A DNA stretch of 33,950 nt, from contig JALEJB010000142.1 in NCBI GenBank assembly GCA_022768825.1, positions 1 to 33,950 of the forward strand, read 5' to 3'. Positions 8,324 through 16,029 of the stretch are shown here, piece after piece. The notes under the pieces are model-generated. The model did not search any database. It was not told the DNA's origin and saw nothing but the letters and a program-made list of their open reading frames with translations. The position numbers and the translations under genes were made by a program. Source of the stretch: Lachnospiraceae bacterium. GTDB taxonomy: Bacteria; Bacillota; Clostridia; Lachnospirales; Lachnospiraceae. The number at the start of each line of letters is the position of its first letter. Positions within the stretch are counted from its first letter, which is position 1.

Positions 8324-8779
8324 TTATTTGCCAACCAGCTTTTTCAGGCGTCCCATCAGTTTCCCTGCATCCTCTGTGGAACGGACTGCGCACATGATCG
8401 TATCATCTCCTGCAATGCTCCCCACGATCTCATCACAGTCCATATGATCCAGTGCCGCTGCCACCGCCATCGCCATGCCGGATACTGTTTTGACAACAAG
8501 AATATTCTGGGCGACGTCCATGGAACGAAAGCCCTCTTTAAAGACGCGGACATACTTCTCGATCATATCCGGGTCCGCATTTCCTGTGGTCGCCGTATAA
8601 CGCTGTTTTCCATGCTCATAGGACACCTTTGTCAGCTTCAGTTCACGGATATCTCTTGAAACCGTCGCCTGCGTCACCTGATAACCGGCTTTTCTCAGAT
8701 ACTCCGATAATTCCTCCTGGGTCTCTATCTCATGTTCCTTGATCAATTCCAATATTTTTGCATGTCTGGTTGATTTCAT
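8324..8779 (-). CDS. argR: Arginine repressor ArgR/AhrC
   Basis: ArgR is an arginine-sensing hexameric regulator that represses arginine biosynthesis and can activate catabolism. The 151-residue protein has an N-terminal winged helix (RHAKILELI and the recognition segment QATVSRDIRELKLTK). The C-terminal arginine-binding oligomerisation domain has the conserved GDDTIMCAVRS stretch containing the arginine-contacting Asp pair. The start ATG at 8779 has AGGAG five bases upstream; the preceding GTG is too close to that site. It lies eight bases from the nadK stop, so it is cotranscribed. No arginine biosynthesis gene is in this window, so its targets lie elsewhere. Confidence 0.97.
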   Translation of the reverse strand: MKSTRHAKILELIKEHEIETQEELSEYLRKAGYQVTQATVSRDIRELKLTKVSYEHGKQRYTATTGNADPDMIEKYVRVFKEGFRSMDVAQNILVVKTVSGMAMAVAAALDHMDCDEIVGSIAGDDTIMCAVRSTEDAGKLMGRLKKLVGK

Positions 8780-8787
8780 CACATCTC

Positions 8788-9648
8788 CTAGTTATATCGT
8801 TGCATTTTCTTTCTCAAAATTTCCAAAAAGCTGACATTACTCAGTCTGCAGATATTGCAGCCTTGTTTGGCCCGGTGTATGGCGATCCGGTCTCCGACAG
8901 ACAGCGTCGTGTAATGATCCCCGTCAAAGCTGACGACCACCTGCTCATCCGCATCCTGTTTTCTCGCAGCCAGCTCTACAACCACTTCATCACTCCCTGC
9001 TATCACAATACTCCTTGCATTCAATGTGTGGGAATTGATCGGAGTGATAAGGATCAGATCCGCCTTCGGATCGACGATCGGACCGCCGGCTGACAGATTG
9101 TAACCGGTGGATCCCGTCGGTGTCGAGATAATGATCCCATCGCCCTGAAACTGATTGAGAAACTCTCCGTTGACCGATACATTGATATTGACCATCTGCG
9201 GATCCCCTGCCCGATGGATCACGATATCATTTAATGCGTACTGCTGCTTTAAAGCTTCCTTTGCCTGAAAGGGATGCCCGCTCAGACGCATGCGGTGTTC
9301 AATCACATACCGGTCCTCCAGCAATTCATCGATGGCCTGTGTGATCCCTGTTTCTTCCAGCTCACACAGATAGCCTAATGTTCCCCGGTTCACACCGATC
9401 AACGGAACCTCTGTAGCTGCGGTATCTCTCGCAGCGCGGATCAGAGTGCCGTCTCCACCCACAACAAAAATCAGATCCAGCTTTTCAGGCAGACAGGATA
9501 AGGGAACGACATCATCTTTTTTTCCCTCTCCAAGGCTCACATAATAGTCACAGGTTCCGCCCTTTTTTTTGATGTAATTCTGCAGATCCAATGTCAGTCG
9601 CAGATCCTGATCTTTATAGGCATTTGTAATGATAAAAAAATGCTTCAT
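8788..9648 (-). CDS. nadK: NAD kinase
   Basis: NadK phosphorylates NAD to NADP using ATP or polyphosphate in the cytoplasm. The protein has 286 residues. The diagnostic GGDGT motif is at 64-68, followed by GVNRGTLGYL and the second conserved region GDGIIISTPTGSTGYNLSAGGPIV, which forms the NAD-binding site. The start codon overlaps the tlyA stop in an ATGA arrangement, so translation is probably coupled. The order tlyA-nadK-argR-recN is common in Clostridia, where nadK sits between tlyA and argR. Confidence 0.98.
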   Translation of the reverse strand: MKHFFIITNAYKDQDLRLTLDLQNYIKKKGGTCDYYVSLGEGKKDDVVPLSCLPEKLDLIFVVGGDGTLIRAARDTAATEVPLIGVNRGTLGYLCELEETGITQAIDELLEDRYVIEHRMRLSGHPFQAKEALKQQYALNDIVIHRAGDPQMVNINVSVNGEFLNQFQGDGIIISTPTGSTGYNLSAGGPIVDPKADLILITPINSHTLNARSIVIAGSDEVVVELAARKQDADEQVVVSFDGDHYTTLSVGDRIAIHRAKQGCNICRLSNVSFLEILRKKMQRYN

Positions 9649-10451
9649 TGTTTATCCAACTCTCCATGTGCCGCAGCAACAACAGCCGCTGCATCAATTG
9701 CCGCTTCTGTCTCACCCAGGTCATCTTTGCGGATATGCACCAGGTATTCGATGTTTCCCTCCGGTCCCTTGATCGGAGAATATTCCAGATTTTTCACAGA
9801 AAATCCGATGGACGTGGCAAAATCGATGACCTTTTCTATGACCTCCAGATGTACCTTCTGATCCCTGACCACGCCTTTCTTTCCGACCTTTTCCCGTCCG
9901 GCCTCAAACTGTGGCTTGATGAGGCATACCATCTGTCCGTTTTCTTTCAAAAGCTCCTTTGCCGGTCCAAGTACCTTCGTCAGGGAAATGAACGACACAT
10001 CCACCGACGCGAAATCCAGCGGTTCTCCGATATCCTCCGGTGTCACATACCGGATGTTTGTCTTTTCCATACACACCACTCTCGGATCCTGTCGAAGCTT
10101 CCACGCAAACTGTCCGTATCCCACATCCACCGCAAATACTTTGCTGGCACCATTTTGCAGCATACAGTCGGTAAAGCCCCCGGTAGACGCGCCGATATCC
10201 ATGCAGACACAGGCCCCCAGCCGGATATCAAACTGCTTCATTGCCTTTTCTAATTTCAGACCACCGCGGCTCACATATTTCAGTGTGTTGCCCCGTACCT
10301 CAATTGGGATCTGATCATCAAAAGACGCACCTGCTTTATCCTCTTTCTGATTGTTGACATAGACATTGCCCTCCATGATCATCGCTTTCGCTTTTTCTCT
10401 GGAAGGTGCCAGTCCCCGCTGCACCAACAACACATCTAATCTTTCTTTCAT
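9645..10451 (-). CDS. tlyA: TlyA-family rRNA cytidine 2'-O-methyltransferase
   Basis: TlyA proteins 2'-O-methylate rRNA cytidines; older annotation calls them hemolysin A. The 268-residue protein starts with an S4 RNA-binding domain (MKERLDVLLVQRGLAPSRE, residues 1-60). An FtsJ/RrmJ-type methyltransferase follows, with SAM motif DIGASTGGFTDC (about 85-96), FAVDVGYGQ, DVSFISL and the catalytic-type lysine of IKPQFE. Both ends overlap neighbours by four bases (ATGA with dxs upstream and with nadK downstream), a tight translationally coupled chain. Family membership is certain; which cytidines are modified here is not known. Confidence 0.95.
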   Translation of the reverse strand: MKERLDVLLVQRGLAPSREKAKAMIMEGNVYVNNQKEDKAGASFDDQIPIEVRGNTLKYVSRGGLKLEKAMKQFDIRLGACVCMDIGASTGGFTDCMLQNGASKVFAVDVGYGQFAWKLRQDPRVVCMEKTNIRYVTPEDIGEPLDFASVDVSFISLTKVLGPAKELLKENGQMVCLIKPQFEAGREKVGKKGVVRDQKVHLEVIEKVIDFATSIGFSVKNLEYSPIKGPEGNIEYLVHIRKDDLGETEAAIDAAAVVAAAHGELDKQ

Positions 10452-12310
10452 GCTTTCATCCTATCTAAAATCTTTGTCACGATCTGTTCGGCATCCATAC
10501 CCGTCAGTTTTCTCTGGTCTTCGATACTTCCCTGCGGCACAAATGTATCTTCCACCGCTATGTGAAGGATATCCGTATCTGACCGTTTGGCGTCAAGGTA
10601 CGTCGCCACCTGCTGACCGAATCCCCCGGCAAGCTCATTTTCTTCCATTGTCACAAGCAGCCGGTGACTCGCAGCCATCTGATCCAGCATCTTTCGATCC
10701 AACGGCTTGGCAAATCTCGCATTGCAAATGGAACAGGCAAATCCCTGCTGTTTTAATTTCTCCCGTACCTTTAATGCCGTCGGCATCATACTTCCGTAAG
10801 AGATCAAGCCTATCTGGGACTCTTCGCAGATCATCTCCGCTTCCCCCAGCCGAATCGGCTGCCTCTTTTCCTTTAACTGATCAAAGGCCGTCCCTTTCGG
10901 ATAGCGGATCACCACCGGTCCCTCGGTATTCACCGCAAACTGCATCATATCTGCCAGCTCCCAACAGTTCTTCGGGGCAAGCACGATCAGATTCGGAATA
11001 TTTAATAAATATGACAGATCAAAAATGCCCTGATGCGTCTCACCGTCATTTCCGACAAATCCGGCTCTGTCCACGCAAAAGATCACATGCAGATTCTGCA
11101 AACAGACATCGTGCAAAATCTGGTCGTATGCCCGCTGCAAAAAGGAGGAATACACAGCAAATACCGGGATCAGTCCCTGTGCTGCCATACCTGCCGCGAA
11201 GCTGACAGCGTGTTCCTCCGCAATCCCTACATCAAAGAAGCGATCCGGAAAATTTTTATGAAATTTCTTTAATCCGGTTCCGCTTTCCATTGCCGCTGTA
11301 ATCGCCACGATGCGTTCATTTTTCGCGGCCAGTTTGTTGATCACAGACGAAAATACATCCGTATAATCTGCTTTTTCTTTTACCTGAAGCAGATCTCCCG
11401 TCTCAATATCGAAGGCTGCCGTTCCGTGAAATCTCGCCGGATGGCGTTCCGCCGGCAGATAGCCTTTTCCTTTTTTCGTGATCACATGCACGATCACCGG
11501 ACCATTGACCCGCGCCGCATGGGAAAATACCTTCCGCATTGCCGCAATATCATGACCGTTCACCGGTCCCAGATAGGTCAGTCCCATATTTTCAAACAGC
11601 ATACCCGGAATAAACAACTGTTTGATACTGCTTTTTGTCTTTCGGATCCGATTCACGATCCCTTTTCCATACACCGGAACACGCTCCAGTGAGTCCAGCA
11701 CATCATCCTTCAGGTGCTGATAAGAACCGGAAGTACGGATGCTCTCCAGATATTTTGACATCCCGCCTACATTTTGCGAGATGGACATCTCGTTGTCATT
11801 GAGGACAATGATAAAATTTTTTTCCAGCTTGGCAGCATTGTTCATCGCTTCATATGCCATACCGCCGGTCATGGCACCGTCGCCGATGATGGAGATCACC
11901 TTATAATCTTTGCCCAGCAGATCTCTGGCAACCGCCATACCGACCCCCGCGGAGATCGAAGTAGAGCTGTGTCCGGTATCGAAGCTGTCGCAGACACTTT
12001 CTTTGCGCTTTGGGAAGCCGCTCATCCCCTGATACTCGCGCAGGCTTTCAAAGCCCTCCTTGCGACCCGTCAGAATCTTGTGTGTATAACACTGGTGTCC
12101 CACATCCCAGATCATCTGATCAACCGTCGGATCAAAGGTCAGATGAAGCGCCATCGTCAGCTCCACCGCTCCCAGATTGGACGCCAGATGTCCGCCATGC
12201 TCTGCGACATGTGCAATGAGAAATTGCCGTATTTCCTCTGCCAACGGCTGGAGTTCGTCATTCTCTAAGTTTTTTATATCATTTGCCTGTTGTATTTTCT
12301 CTAGATACAT
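10448..12310 (-). CDS. dxs: 1-deoxy-D-xylulose-5-phosphate synthase
   Basis: Dxs condenses pyruvate and glyceraldehyde-3-phosphate with thiamine diphosphate, the first step of the MEP isoprenoid pathway. The protein is 620 residues, standard length. It has HGGHLASNLGAVE near residue 40, the thiamine diphosphate motif GDGAMTGG followed by NN about 25 residues on, and the central transketolase pyrimidine-binding domain (DVGIAEEHAVSFAAG). The C-terminal transketolase domain contains SYGSMMPTALKV. The start at 12310 follows GGAGACAGACG. It begins 12 bases after the ispA stop and ends overlapping tlyA, placing the first pathway enzyme beside the prenyl synthase. Confidence 0.98.
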   Translation of the reverse strand: MYLEKIQQANDIKNLENDELQPLAEEIRQFLIAHVAEHGGHLASNLGAVELTMALHLTFDPTVDQMIWDVGHQCYTHKILTGRKEGFESLREYQGMSGFPKRKESVCDSFDTGHSSTSISAGVGMAVARDLLGKDYKVISIIGDGAMTGGMAYEAMNNAAKLEKNFIIVLNDNEMSISQNVGGMSKYLESIRTSGSYQHLKDDVLDSLERVPVYGKGIVNRIRKTKSSIKQLFIPGMLFENMGLTYLGPVNGHDIAAMRKVFSHAARVNGPVIVHVITKKGKGYLPAERHPARFHGTAAFDIETGDLLQVKEKADYTDVFSSVINKLAAKNERIVAITAAMESGTGLKKFHKNFPDRFFDVGIAEEHAVSFAAGMAAQGLIPVFAVYSSFLQRAYDQILHDVCLQNLHVIFCVDRAGFVGNDGETHQGIFDLSYLLNIPNLIVLAPKNCWELADMMQFAVNTEGPVVIRYPKGTAFDQLKEKRQPIRLGEAEMICEESQIGLISYGSMMPTALKVREKLKQQGFACSICNARFAKPLDRKMLDQMAASHRLLVTMEENELAGGFGQQVATYLDAKRSDTDILHIAVEDTFVPQGSIEDQRKLTGMDAEQIVTKILDRMKA

Positions 12311-12322
12311 CGTCTGTCTCCA

Positions 12323-13213
12323 CTATTTTCTGCGGTTGACCAGTGATAAGATCAACTGCTCCAGGAATTCACTGTCTTTTTGCAGAGAATGCAGAAGCAT
12401 GACCGCCTCGTCTGACAGCCGCTTCACTTCTTTCGCGGATTTCTCGATTCCTTCCAGTGTCACGTAGGTCACCTTTTCATTTCGCTTATCACTGCCGATG
12501 GGTTTTCCGAGTTCTTCCATCGTACCGGTAAGATCTAATATATCATCCTGGATCTGAAAAGCAATTCCGATATTTCTTGCGATCCTCTCCAGTTTTCCCA
12601 TATCCTCTTCGTCTGCCCCGGCCAAAACCGCGCCAATCATCATACTTGCTTCCAGTAAAGCCCCGGTTTTCAATGTATGAATCTCTAAAATCTGATCCAG
12701 CGTCAGATTCTGATTTCCTTCTGCTTCCACATCGATGACTTGTCCGCCGAGCATCCCATAGATTCCGGCTTTCTTTGCCAAAAGCCCCATTGCTCTTGCC
12801 ACCCTTGTGGCATCCGCTGTCAATTCCAGTCCCTTTGCCGCTGTCTCAAAAGCGAATGTGAGCAAGGCATCTCCTGCCAAGATCCCCATTGCTTCTCCAA
12901 ACACGGCATGAGTTGTCTTCTTGCCTCTGCGATATTCATCATTGTCCATCGCCGGAAGATCGTCATGCACAAGGGAATATGTATGGATCATTTCGATTGC
13001 CGCCGCAAAAGGCTCTGCCACCTGCTCCGATCCGCCAAACAGCGTATACGTCTCCGCCAGAAGTAATGGCCGCAATCTTTTTCCGCCTGCGTTCACGCTA
13101 TAGTTCATTGCCTGCAGGACGGTCCGTGCCCGGCCCTGCTCCGGCGGCAGATATGCGGATAAGAGCTGTTCAATTTTGGTAATTTTTGTCGCTAACTGTT
13201 GTTGAAAATCCAT
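12323..13213 (-). CDS. ispA: Farnesyl/geranyl diphosphate synthase (polyprenyl synthetase)
   Basis: IspA builds C10-C15 isoprenyl diphosphates from IPP and DMAPP, feeding undecaprenyl phosphate and quinone synthesis. The 296-residue protein has the first Asp-rich motif DDLPAMDNDEYRRGK, the substrate lysine region GGKRLRP near residue 43, and the second Asp-rich motif DDILDLTG near 220. Chain length cannot be read with certainty, but the position between xseB and dxs is that of ispA in Bacillus. The ribosome binding site is weak and distant (AGGA about 12 bases upstream). A long palindrome ends about 27 bases before the start, which may affect expression. Confidence 0.96.
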   Translation of the reverse strand: MDFQQQLATKITKIEQLLSAYLPPEQGRARTVLQAMNYSVNAGGKRLRPLLLAETYTLFGGSEQVAEPFAAAIEMIHTYSLVHDDLPAMDNDEYRRGKKTTHAVFGEAMGILAGDALLTFAFETAAKGLELTADATRVARAMGLLAKKAGIYGMLGGQVIDVEAEGNQNLTLDQILEIHTLKTGALLEASMMIGAVLAGADEEDMGKLERIARNIGIAFQIQDDILDLTGTMEELGKPIGSDKRNEKVTYVTLEGIEKSAKEVKRLSDEAVMLLHSLQKDSEFLEQLILSLVNRRK

Positions 13214-13239
13214 ATCTGATTTTTTCCTTTTTTACTCAT

Positions 13240-13461
13240 CACGTATGAGACATTTGCGAAACTCAACTAATATTTCATTTTGGTTCATACGAGCACATGT
13301 ATCACAGGTACGCTCTCGCTACTTGTCGCTGGCAATGGTACATAAGTGACCAAAATACGGTCACTAAGTACCAGCCGCTCCAAAGTACCTGTCAGATACA
13401 TGTGACTACGTATTCCCTATCTACATAATTTATGAGTTTCGCAATTCTCTATCCTCACGTG
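13240..13461. repeat. Nested long palindrome (MITE-like) between xseB and ispA
   Basis: Three pairs of arms fold back on one another in nested order. The outer perfect 12-bp pair is 13254-13265 with 13433-13444 and extends more loosely to 13240 and 13461 (CACGT on both ends). The middle pair is 13295-13311 with 13385-13403, identical apart from a 2-base bulge. The inner pair is 13337-13351 with 13359-13372, one bulge and one mismatch, around a 7-base loop. The spacer between outer and middle arms is 29 bases on both sides, which suggests one symmetrical element. The right arm overlaps the last ten codons of xseB. There is no transposase and no clear target duplication. It could be a miniature inverted-repeat element or a structured RNA. 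Confidence 0.8.
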
Positions 13462-13693
13462 TAACAAAATCTGTCAGGCTGCCATCTGCCGTCAGCACCT
13501 GCATCTTCTGCTCCACTGCATCGATCTTCTCGTTACATCTTTTGATCAGCTTCATTCCTTCTTCATAGGTCAAAAAAGCTTCTTCCAGCGGCAGCTCTTC
13601 ATCCTCCAAGCGATCTGAAAGCTGCTTTGCCTGTTCCAGTAATTGCTCTAAGCTCTCTTCCTTTTCTGTCTGATTTATCTGTTCTGCTCCCAA
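13430..13693 (-). CDS. xseB: Exodeoxyribonuclease VII small subunit
   Basis: XseB pairs with XseA to form the single-strand-specific exonuclease VII. The protein is 87 residues with the typical helical small-subunit pattern: SLEQLLEQAKQLSDRLEDEELPLEEAF, then YEEGMKLIKRCNEKIDAVEQKMQ split across two helices. The best start is TTG at 13693, with AGAGGG eight bases upstream; it overlaps the end of xseA by 19 bases. Family members usually end near the DGSLTDF position, but here a further stretch, VTREDRELRNS, follows. Its last ten residues and the stop codon coincide with the right arm of the palindrome 13240-13461, so the tail looks acquired. Confidence 0.93.
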   Translation of the reverse strand: MGAEQINQTEKEESLEQLLEQAKQLSDRLEDEELPLEEAFLTYEEGMKLIKRCNEKIDAVEQKMQVLTADGSLTDFVTREDRELRNS

Positions 13694-14904
13694 GTATTTG
13701 CCCTCTCTTTTTTCTCTTCTACACGTGCGAATACATCGCCGCCCAACATATGCAGTGTCAACTGTTCTCCCACTCTGACATCATGAAAATCATTGACAGT
13801 CGCACCGGATTCATGTTTCACCAGACTGTAACCCTTTCCGAGCTTCTTAAGCGGTGATCCGCTGTCAAGCTGCATGGCAATGCGCTCCAGTCTGTGTCTG
13901 GTCTGAAGCAAAGCACGCTCCATCTGCGCCTGAAGACGATTCTCTATTTCAAGCACATATTGTCTTTTCTGATTCAGCTGATTGGCCGGATTCAGATAGC
14001 GCAACCGCTCCGCAAGCTGTCTGCACCGTCTTCGTTCTGACTCGACACATCGCAGCATCCCGGTTGTCATCGTTTTTTCCAGGGTGCACAGATCATCCAA
14101 TGCATCCTGCTTTTTCCATACTGCCAGCTCTGCGGCCGCAGACGGAGTCGGTGCCCGCAGATCCGCCACATAATCAATGATTGTAAAATCCGTCTCGTGT
14201 CCGACTGCCGATATGATGGGCACGGAACACTCAAACACTGCTCTCGCGACGATCTCTTCGTTGAACGCCCATAAGTCCTCTATGGAGCCACCGCCTCTTC
14301 CTACGATCATGACATCCACACCCAGCTGCTCCAGCGCATGGATACCGTTTACAATGGACCCGGCTGCGCCCTGTCCCTGCACCAGTGCCGGATACAGGAT
14401 CAATTTTACCCCCGGATTGCGCCGCCTTGCAATATTTTGAATATCCTGCACAGCTGCTCCGGTGGGAGCGGTCACGACACCGATCGTCTTCGCATATGCC
14501 GGTAGTGCCTGTTTATACTCCGGTGCAAACATTCCCATCTCTTCCAGTTCCTTTTTGAGCTGTTCATATTTGAGATAAAGCGCGCCCGTGCCATCCAGTT
14601 CGATCTGCTTTGCGTAAAGCTGATATTTTCCATCCCGCTCATAGACTTCGATGGAACCTGTGACAACGACATTGTCGCCTTCCTGCATGCGGAAATTCAA
14701 TCCTTTGCGATGCCCTGCAAACATGATGCATGCAATCGCGCCGGTGGCATCCTTAATCGTAAAATAGATATGACCGCTACTGTGATATTTGCAATTGGAT
14801 ACTTCGCCCTTAACCGAAAGATTGCCCAGTAAAAAATCCTGGGCAAACAAATTCTTGATATAATGATTTACCTGTCCAACAGAATAAATACTTGTTTTTC
14901 TCAT
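13675..14904 (-). CDS. xseA: Exodeoxyribonuclease VII large subunit
   Basis: XseA is the catalytic subunit of exonuclease VII, which degrades single-stranded DNA from both ends. The 409-residue protein has an N-terminal OB-fold (about 1-100; GNLSVKGEVSNCKYHSSGHIYFTIKD). The central nuclease domain has the conserved GVVTAPTGAA, DVMIVGRGGGSIEDLWAFNEE and SAVGHETDFTIIDYVAD segments, and a coiled-coil C-terminal region precedes a final GYSLV element. The start ATG lies three bases after the nusB stop without a strong ribosome binding site, suggesting translational coupling. The length is normal. Confidence 0.98.
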   Translation of the reverse strand: MRKTSIYSVGQVNHYIKNLFAQDFLLGNLSVKGEVSNCKYHSSGHIYFTIKDATGAIACIMFAGHRKGLNFRMQEGDNVVVTGSIEVYERDGKYQLYAKQIELDGTGALYLKYEQLKKELEEMGMFAPEYKQALPAYAKTIGVVTAPTGAAVQDIQNIARRRNPGVKLILYPALVQGQGAAGSIVNGIHALEQLGVDVMIVGRGGGSIEDLWAFNEEIVARAVFECSVPIISAVGHETDFTIIDYVADLRAPTPSAAAELAVWKKQDALDDLCTLEKTMTTGMLRCVESERRRCRQLAERLRYLNPANQLNQKRQYVLEIENRLQAQMERALLQTRHRLERIAMQLDSGSPLKKLGKGYSLVKHESGATVNDFHDVRVGEQLTLHMLGGDVFARVEEKKERANTWEQNR

Positions 14905-14907
14905 AGT

Positions 14908-15309
14908 CTACACAATTCTCGCCAATACGCCGTTGACAAATGCCGGTGATGACTCTTCTCCGTAAAGCTTTGCCAGTTCCACCGCCTCGTTGATGGCTAC
15001 CTTGTCCGGAATCGCATCCTCATATTTGATCTCATATACCGCAAGACGAATGATCGCCAGATCTGCTTTTGCCATACGATCGGTCTTCCAGCTATCCACA
15101 TTGGCATCAATCAGCCCATCAATTTCTTCCAGATGATCTACAATGTCCCTCACCTTATCATGGATATAGATACGGTCTTCTTCCCGCTCATCTTCCATTG
15201 TATCCATAAACAGACGAAACTGCTCCGGTATCTCTTCTTCACTGTGAAATTCCACGCGAAAGATCAGTTTAAATATCTGTTCACGGATTTGTCTTCTACT
15301 CATACTCAT
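14908..15309 (-). CDS. nusB: Transcription antitermination factor NusB
   Basis: NusB binds boxA RNA with NusE and supports rRNA antitermination. The 133-residue all-helical protein starts [17 protein letters not shown] and contains the conserved [23 protein letters not shown] region and the final [22 protein letters not shown] motif, diagnostic for the family. The start at 15309 was chosen because AAAGGG lies eight bases upstream. The frame continues upstream to 15426, but that part overlaps the asp23 terminator and is not coding. It leads the xseA-xseB-ispA-dxs chain. A hairpin lies in its leader (15348-15381). Confidence 0.96.
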   Translation of the reverse strand: MSMSRRQIREQIFKLIFRVEFHSEEEIPEQFRLFMDTMEDEREEDRIYIHDKVRDIVDHLEEIDGLIDANVDSWKTDRMAKADLAIIRLAVYEIKYEDAIPDKVAINEAVELAKLYGEESSPAFVNGVLARIV

Positions 15310-15347
15310 AATATGTTCCCTTTTTGTACTGTTTATTAATTCATTGC

Positions 15348-15381
15348 GTAACGAATTCGAGTCTGACTTTCGAATCGTTAC
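15348..15381 (-). promoter_or_regulatory. Hairpin in nusB leader
   Basis: GTAACGAATTCGA (15348-15360) pairs with TCGAATCGTTAC (15370-15381) with a single bulge and a 9-base loop. It lies between the asp23 terminator and the nusB ribosome binding site. No T-run follows on the minus strand, so it is not a terminator. It may be an operator or an RNA structure affecting nusB. Confidence 0.5.
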
Positions 15382-15396
15382 TTTATTGAAACGTAG

Positions 15397-15430
15397 GAAA
15401 AAATGAGTGTCTGAGATCTCAGACACTCAT
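15397..15430 (-). terminator. Terminator after asp23
   Basis: A perfect 28-base palindrome (15403-15430; centre GATC) is followed on the minus strand by six T residues (complement of 15397-15402). It lies 18 bases past the asp23 stop and makes asp23 monocistronic. Confidence 0.88.
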
Positions 15431-15448
15431 CCGTCTATGTTTATATTC

Positions 15449-15820
15449 TTATGATTTCATATCTACACTTGCGATCTTCACATTGATCGTGCCGACTTCC
15501 AGACCGGTCATCGTCTCAATGGCCGAGCGCACGCGCTCCTGTACATTTGCCGATACATCCGGAATCGCAAAACCATATTTGATATTCAGGCTCAGATCTA
15601 CAGTCACGATGCCATCGATCACATCAACTTTTACGCCCTTTGACAGATTCTTGATCCCGATTTTGCTCACAATCTCATTCGTAATATTGCCGGACATGGA
15701 GCTGACACCATCCACTTCTGTCGCAGCCAGACCCGCAATGATCGTAACGACCTCATCCGCAACCCGAATCTCTCCCAATTTATCTTCTTTCAGTTTTAAC
15801 ACGGTTCTGTTTTCTTCCAT
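15449..15820 (-). CDS. Asp23/Gls24 family envelope stress protein
   Basis: The 123-residue protein belongs to the Asp23/Gls24 family (YqhY/AmaP-associated type), small proteins linked to envelope homeostasis and alkaline stress; members near nusB correspond to Bacillus YqhY. Diagnostic segments are GEIRVADEVVTIIAGLAATEVDGV near the N-terminus, then KGVKVDVIDGIVTVDLSLNIKYG and VQERVRSAIETMTGLEVGTINVKI. There is no signal peptide. The start at 15820 has GGGAGG eight bases upstream; the ten extra in-frame codons before it are unlikely. It has a strong promoter (15868-15896) and a terminator, so it is transcribed alone. Confidence 0.93.
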   Translation of the reverse strand: MEENRTVLKLKEDKLGEIRVADEVVTIIAGLAATEVDGVSSMSGNITNEIVSKIGIKNLSKGVKVDVIDGIVTVDLSLNIKYGFAIPDVSANVQERVRSAIETMTGLEVGTINVKIASVDMKS

Positions 15821-15867
15821 GTATTTAACCTCCCTAAAAGTTTTATTCAATACTCATAGCTAGTGTT

Positions 15868-15896
15868 ATTTTACACCATTTCGCTATTTTATACAA
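15868..15896 (-). promoter_or_regulatory. Promoter of asp23
   Basis: Minus-strand TTGTAT (15891-15896) and TAAAAT (15868-15873) are separated by exactly 17 bp, a good housekeeping-sigma match. It lies 48 bases upstream of the asp23 start and ten bases downstream of the palindrome 15906-16003. Confidence 0.7.
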
Positions 15897-15905
15897 GCAT
15901 TTTTA

Positions 15906-16003
15906 AAAGGTGTCAAACGCTGTGCATTTAAATCCTATGATATATCTTACTCCGATTGTAAGATATACCATAGAATTTTATCTTCACAGCGTCTGACACC
16001 TTT
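15906..16003. repeat. Long nested palindrome after nagE
   Basis: The outer arms 15906-15924 and 15985-16003 are 19 bases long and complementary at 18 positions. The inner arms 15934-15950 and 15958-15975 pair with about two mismatches around a 7-base loop. The whole 98-base segment would form one long hairpin. It begins 27 bases after the nagE stop on the minus strand and could end that transcript, although only four T residues follow. It could equally be a miniature inverted-repeat element. It shares no arm sequence with the palindrome at 13240-13461. Confidence 0.8.
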
Positions 16004-16029
16004 GGTCATCTACTTTTAAGATTATTCAA

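Noticed and set aside
10366..11205. Long plus-strand open frame opposite dxs and tlyA
   Set aside because: Its product is rich in Ser, Pro and Arg with no family character; it is a shadow of the conserved genes on the other strand.
15310..15426. Upstream extension of the nusB frame
   Set aside because: It runs through the asp23 terminator and the leader hairpin, and the [11 protein letters not shown] start has a proper ribosome binding site.
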